Origin: an uncultured Coriobacteriales bacterium
Lineage (GTDB): Bacteria; Actinomycetota; Coriobacteriia; Coriobacteriales; Atopobiaceae
DNA: 8,932 nucleotides
NCBI GenBank assembly: GCA_947305035.1
Contig: CAMZCV010000031.1
Location: forward strand, 1 to 8,932
Direction: 5' to 3'
Part shown: in pieces, positions 8,133 to 8,932 of the stretch
Numbering within the stretch: the stretch's first letter is position 1
Layout of the letters: every line of letters starts with the position of its first letter
The notes under the pieces: generated by a model
Told to the model about the DNA's origin: nothing
Seen by the model: only the letters and a program-made list of their open reading frames with translations
Databases searched by the model: none
Made by a program: the position numbers and the translations under genes

Positions 8133-8197
8133 GAGTGGTGTTGAGTGTGTATTTTGAGCTCCTTCTGGCGAAGGACTTTACACACTCAACACCACTC
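8133..8197. repeat. Long inverted repeat (element 1) downstream of pknB
   Basis: A perfect 19-nt arm, GAGTGGTGTTGAGTGTGTA (8133-8151), is repeated in inverted form at 8179-8197 around a 27-nt interior. The interior holds its own small hairpin (CCTTC 8161-8165 with GAAGG 8170-8174). The inner 11 nt of each arm, TTGAGTGTGTA, recur in element 2. As RNA this would form a long stable hairpin 22 nt after the pknB stop and could protect or end that transcript. There is no T-run after it on either strand. It could instead be a protein-binding palindrome or a miniature repeat element. Confidence 0.85.
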
Positions 8198-8235
8198 TCT
8201 CAGAAAAAACCATGCTTTGAGTGGCGCGAATGTAC

Positions 8236-8285
8236 TTGAGTGTGTACTCTGGAAGCTGCTTGAGGGAGAAAAAGTACACACTCAA
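8236..8285. repeat. Second inverted repeat (element 2) sharing the element 1 arm
   Basis: A 13-nt arm, TTGAGTGTGTACT (8236-8248), is repeated in inverted form at 8273-8285 around a 24-nt interior. Its first 11 nt equal the core arm of element 1, and the arm-to-arm span (50 nt) is nearly the same as the element 1 core span (49 nt, 8141-8189). The interiors differ. The T-rich side of the interior follows the left arm in element 1 but faces the right arm here (as A's on the + strand), so the two copies seem to lie in opposite orientation. A partial copy, TTGAGTG, lies between them at 8217-8223. Confidence 0.85.
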
Positions 8286-8318
8286 TCTATTCGGGCCCAA
8301 GTCTGATTCCTTTATGAC

Positions 8319-8322
8319 GGAG
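8319..8322 (+). promoter_or_regulatory. Ribosome binding site of the rlmD-like gene
   Basis: GGAG lies 5 nt before the ATG at 8328. An in-frame TGA at 8304-8306 closes the frame just upstream, and no ATG, GTG or TTG codon lies in frame between them, so the start is fixed. Confidence 0.65.
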
Positions 8323-8327
8323 AAACC

Positions 8328-8932
8328 ATGGGATACCGCACCTATACCTGCCCCATTGCGCGGAGCTGCGGGGGATGCGAATGGCTCGCCGTTCCCTATC
8401 CCATACAACTCCAGCGCAAGCAGGCGCAGGTAGAGGAGCTCTTCTCCGAAATCGTTGCCGCTGACGGCGCGGCGCTCGAGCAGATTTCGGGCATGGACGA
8501 ACCGCTCGCGTACCGTCATAAGGCGGCTACGCCCTTCGCGCCGGGAGGCAAAGGCGGCAAGCGCGTGCGGAGCGGGTTCTATGAGAAAGGCACCCACCGC
8601 ATCGTTGCCTGCGACTCCTGCCTCGTGGAGAAGGACGGCCTGCGCGCGCTCCTCTCGGATGTGGGGCGCATAGCCCAGAAGCTCGGCATTTCCGCCTACA
8701 ACGAGGATGCCCACACGGGGCACTTGCGCCACGCCATCGTGCGCGCGGGTTACGCGACCGACGACGTGCTGCTCACGATCGTGACGCGCGAACAGCAGCT
8801 GCCGCGCGCGGAGCAGCTCGTGGATGCGCTCGTCGAGGAGCATCCCGAGCTCACGGGCATCGTCCAGAACATCAACGACAAGCGCACCAACGCCATGCTC
8901 GGCAGGCAGTGCCGCACGCTGTGGGGCAGCCC
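8328..8932 (+). CDS. rlmD: RlmD/RumA-type 23S rRNA uracil-C5-methyltransferase, 5' part
   Basis: The first 201 codons are present and the gene runs off the window. The N-terminus carries the iron-sulfur ligand pattern of the TrmA/RumA family, C8-x5-C14-GG-C17, and C98 in the IVACDSCLVE context is the probable fourth cysteine. Further family signatures are YRHKA (62-66), FYEKGTHRIV (84-93), HLRHAIVR and IVQNINDKRTN. The family uses S-adenosylmethionine to make 5-methyluridine in RNA. The SAM-binding and catalytic Cys motifs would lie beyond the window. The usual N-terminal TRAM domain of RlmD is absent, and the fixed start shows it was not missed. RlmC, a dual RlmCD enzyme or TrmA-like specificity cannot be excluded from this half. 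It lies after the repeat region on the same strand as the wall operon and is probably a separate transcription unit. Confidence 0.88.
   Translation, partial: MGYRTYTCPIARSCGGCEWLAVPYPIQLQRKQAQVEELFSEIVAADGAALEQISGMDEPLAYRHKAATPFAPGGKGGKRVRSGFYEKGTHRIVACDSCLVEKDGLRALLSDVGRIAQKLGISAYNEDAHTGHLRHAIVRAGYATDDVLLTIVTREQQLPRAEQLVDALVEEHPELTGIVQNINDKRTNAMLGRQCRTLWGS

Noticed and set aside
6653..8185. Antisense open frame (510 codons) opposite pknB
   Set aside because: The sense strand encodes a full kinase with four PASTA repeats. The antisense product is Gly/Val/Asp-rich with no recognisable motif and runs into the repeat.
8133..8205. Element 1 as a standard intrinsic terminator of the pknB operon
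   Set aside because: The stem is strong, but the bases after it are TCTCTCAG then A's on the + strand, and no T-run follows on the - strand either. A role in ending transcripts remains possible by another route.
8260..8288. Possible promoter for the rlmD-like gene (TTGAGG, 17 nt, CAATCT)
   Set aside because: The -10 match is poor and both boxes overlap element 2. I cannot support it over chance.
8314..8433. Short + strand open frame starting at ATG 8314
   Set aside because: It overlaps the rlmD-like gene out of frame and gives a Pro/Ser/Arg peptide with no similarity that I recognise. The GGAG site serves ATG 8328 better.
8178..8843. Antisense open frame (221 codons) opposite the start of the rlmD-like gene
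   Set aside because: The + strand frame carries the iron-sulfur cysteine pattern and several family motifs. The antisense frame begins inside element 1 and shows none.

Overview
The window is GC-rich, with strong G/C preference at third codon positions and genes packed head to tail on the + strand. It carries the actinobacterial cell-wall growth and Ser/Thr signalling locus. The order resembles the fhaA-fhaB-pstP-rodA-pbpA-pknA-pknB cluster of Mycobacterium and relatives, with two differences: RodA and the class B penicillin-binding protein are one polypeptide, and only one kinase is present. This compact form, with the codon bias, suggests a Coriobacteriia-type actinobacterium (Collinsella, Olsenella or Eggerthella relatives). 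That placement is inference from gene content, not a database match.

Layout. 1-456 is the 3' end of a multi-pass membrane protein I do not recognise. Its stop overlaps the start of fhaA by 4 bp. Next come fhaA (453-1430), fhaB (1432-1845), the PP2C phosphatase pstP (1842-3194) and a 947-residue SEDS glycosyltransferase / class B PBP fusion (3198-6041). These genes overlap or sit 1-3 nt apart and look like one transcription unit. A gap of 86 nt with a GC-rich hairpin separates them from the PASTA kinase gene pknB (6128-8110). A 217-nt gap (8111-8327) then holds two imperfectly related inverted-repeat elements with the same 11-nt arm. The window ends inside an rlmD-like 23S rRNA uracil-C5-methyltransferase gene (8328 onward).

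How the genes work together (established for the families, inferred here). PknB senses cell-wall fragments through four external PASTA domains and phosphorylates cytoplasmic targets. PstP reverses this. FhaA and FhaB read phosphothreonine through FHA domains and pass the signal to the wall-synthesis machinery. The fusion protein both polymerises and crosslinks peptidoglycan. The last gene is a housekeeping rRNA modification enzyme, probably unrelated to the wall operon.

I see no tRNA, rRNA, CRISPR array, insertion sequence or phage gene. The points most worth a second look are the SEDS-PBP fusion, the paired hairpin repeats after pknB, the unidentified membrane protein coupled to fhaA, and an Asp in place of one activation-loop Thr in the kinase.
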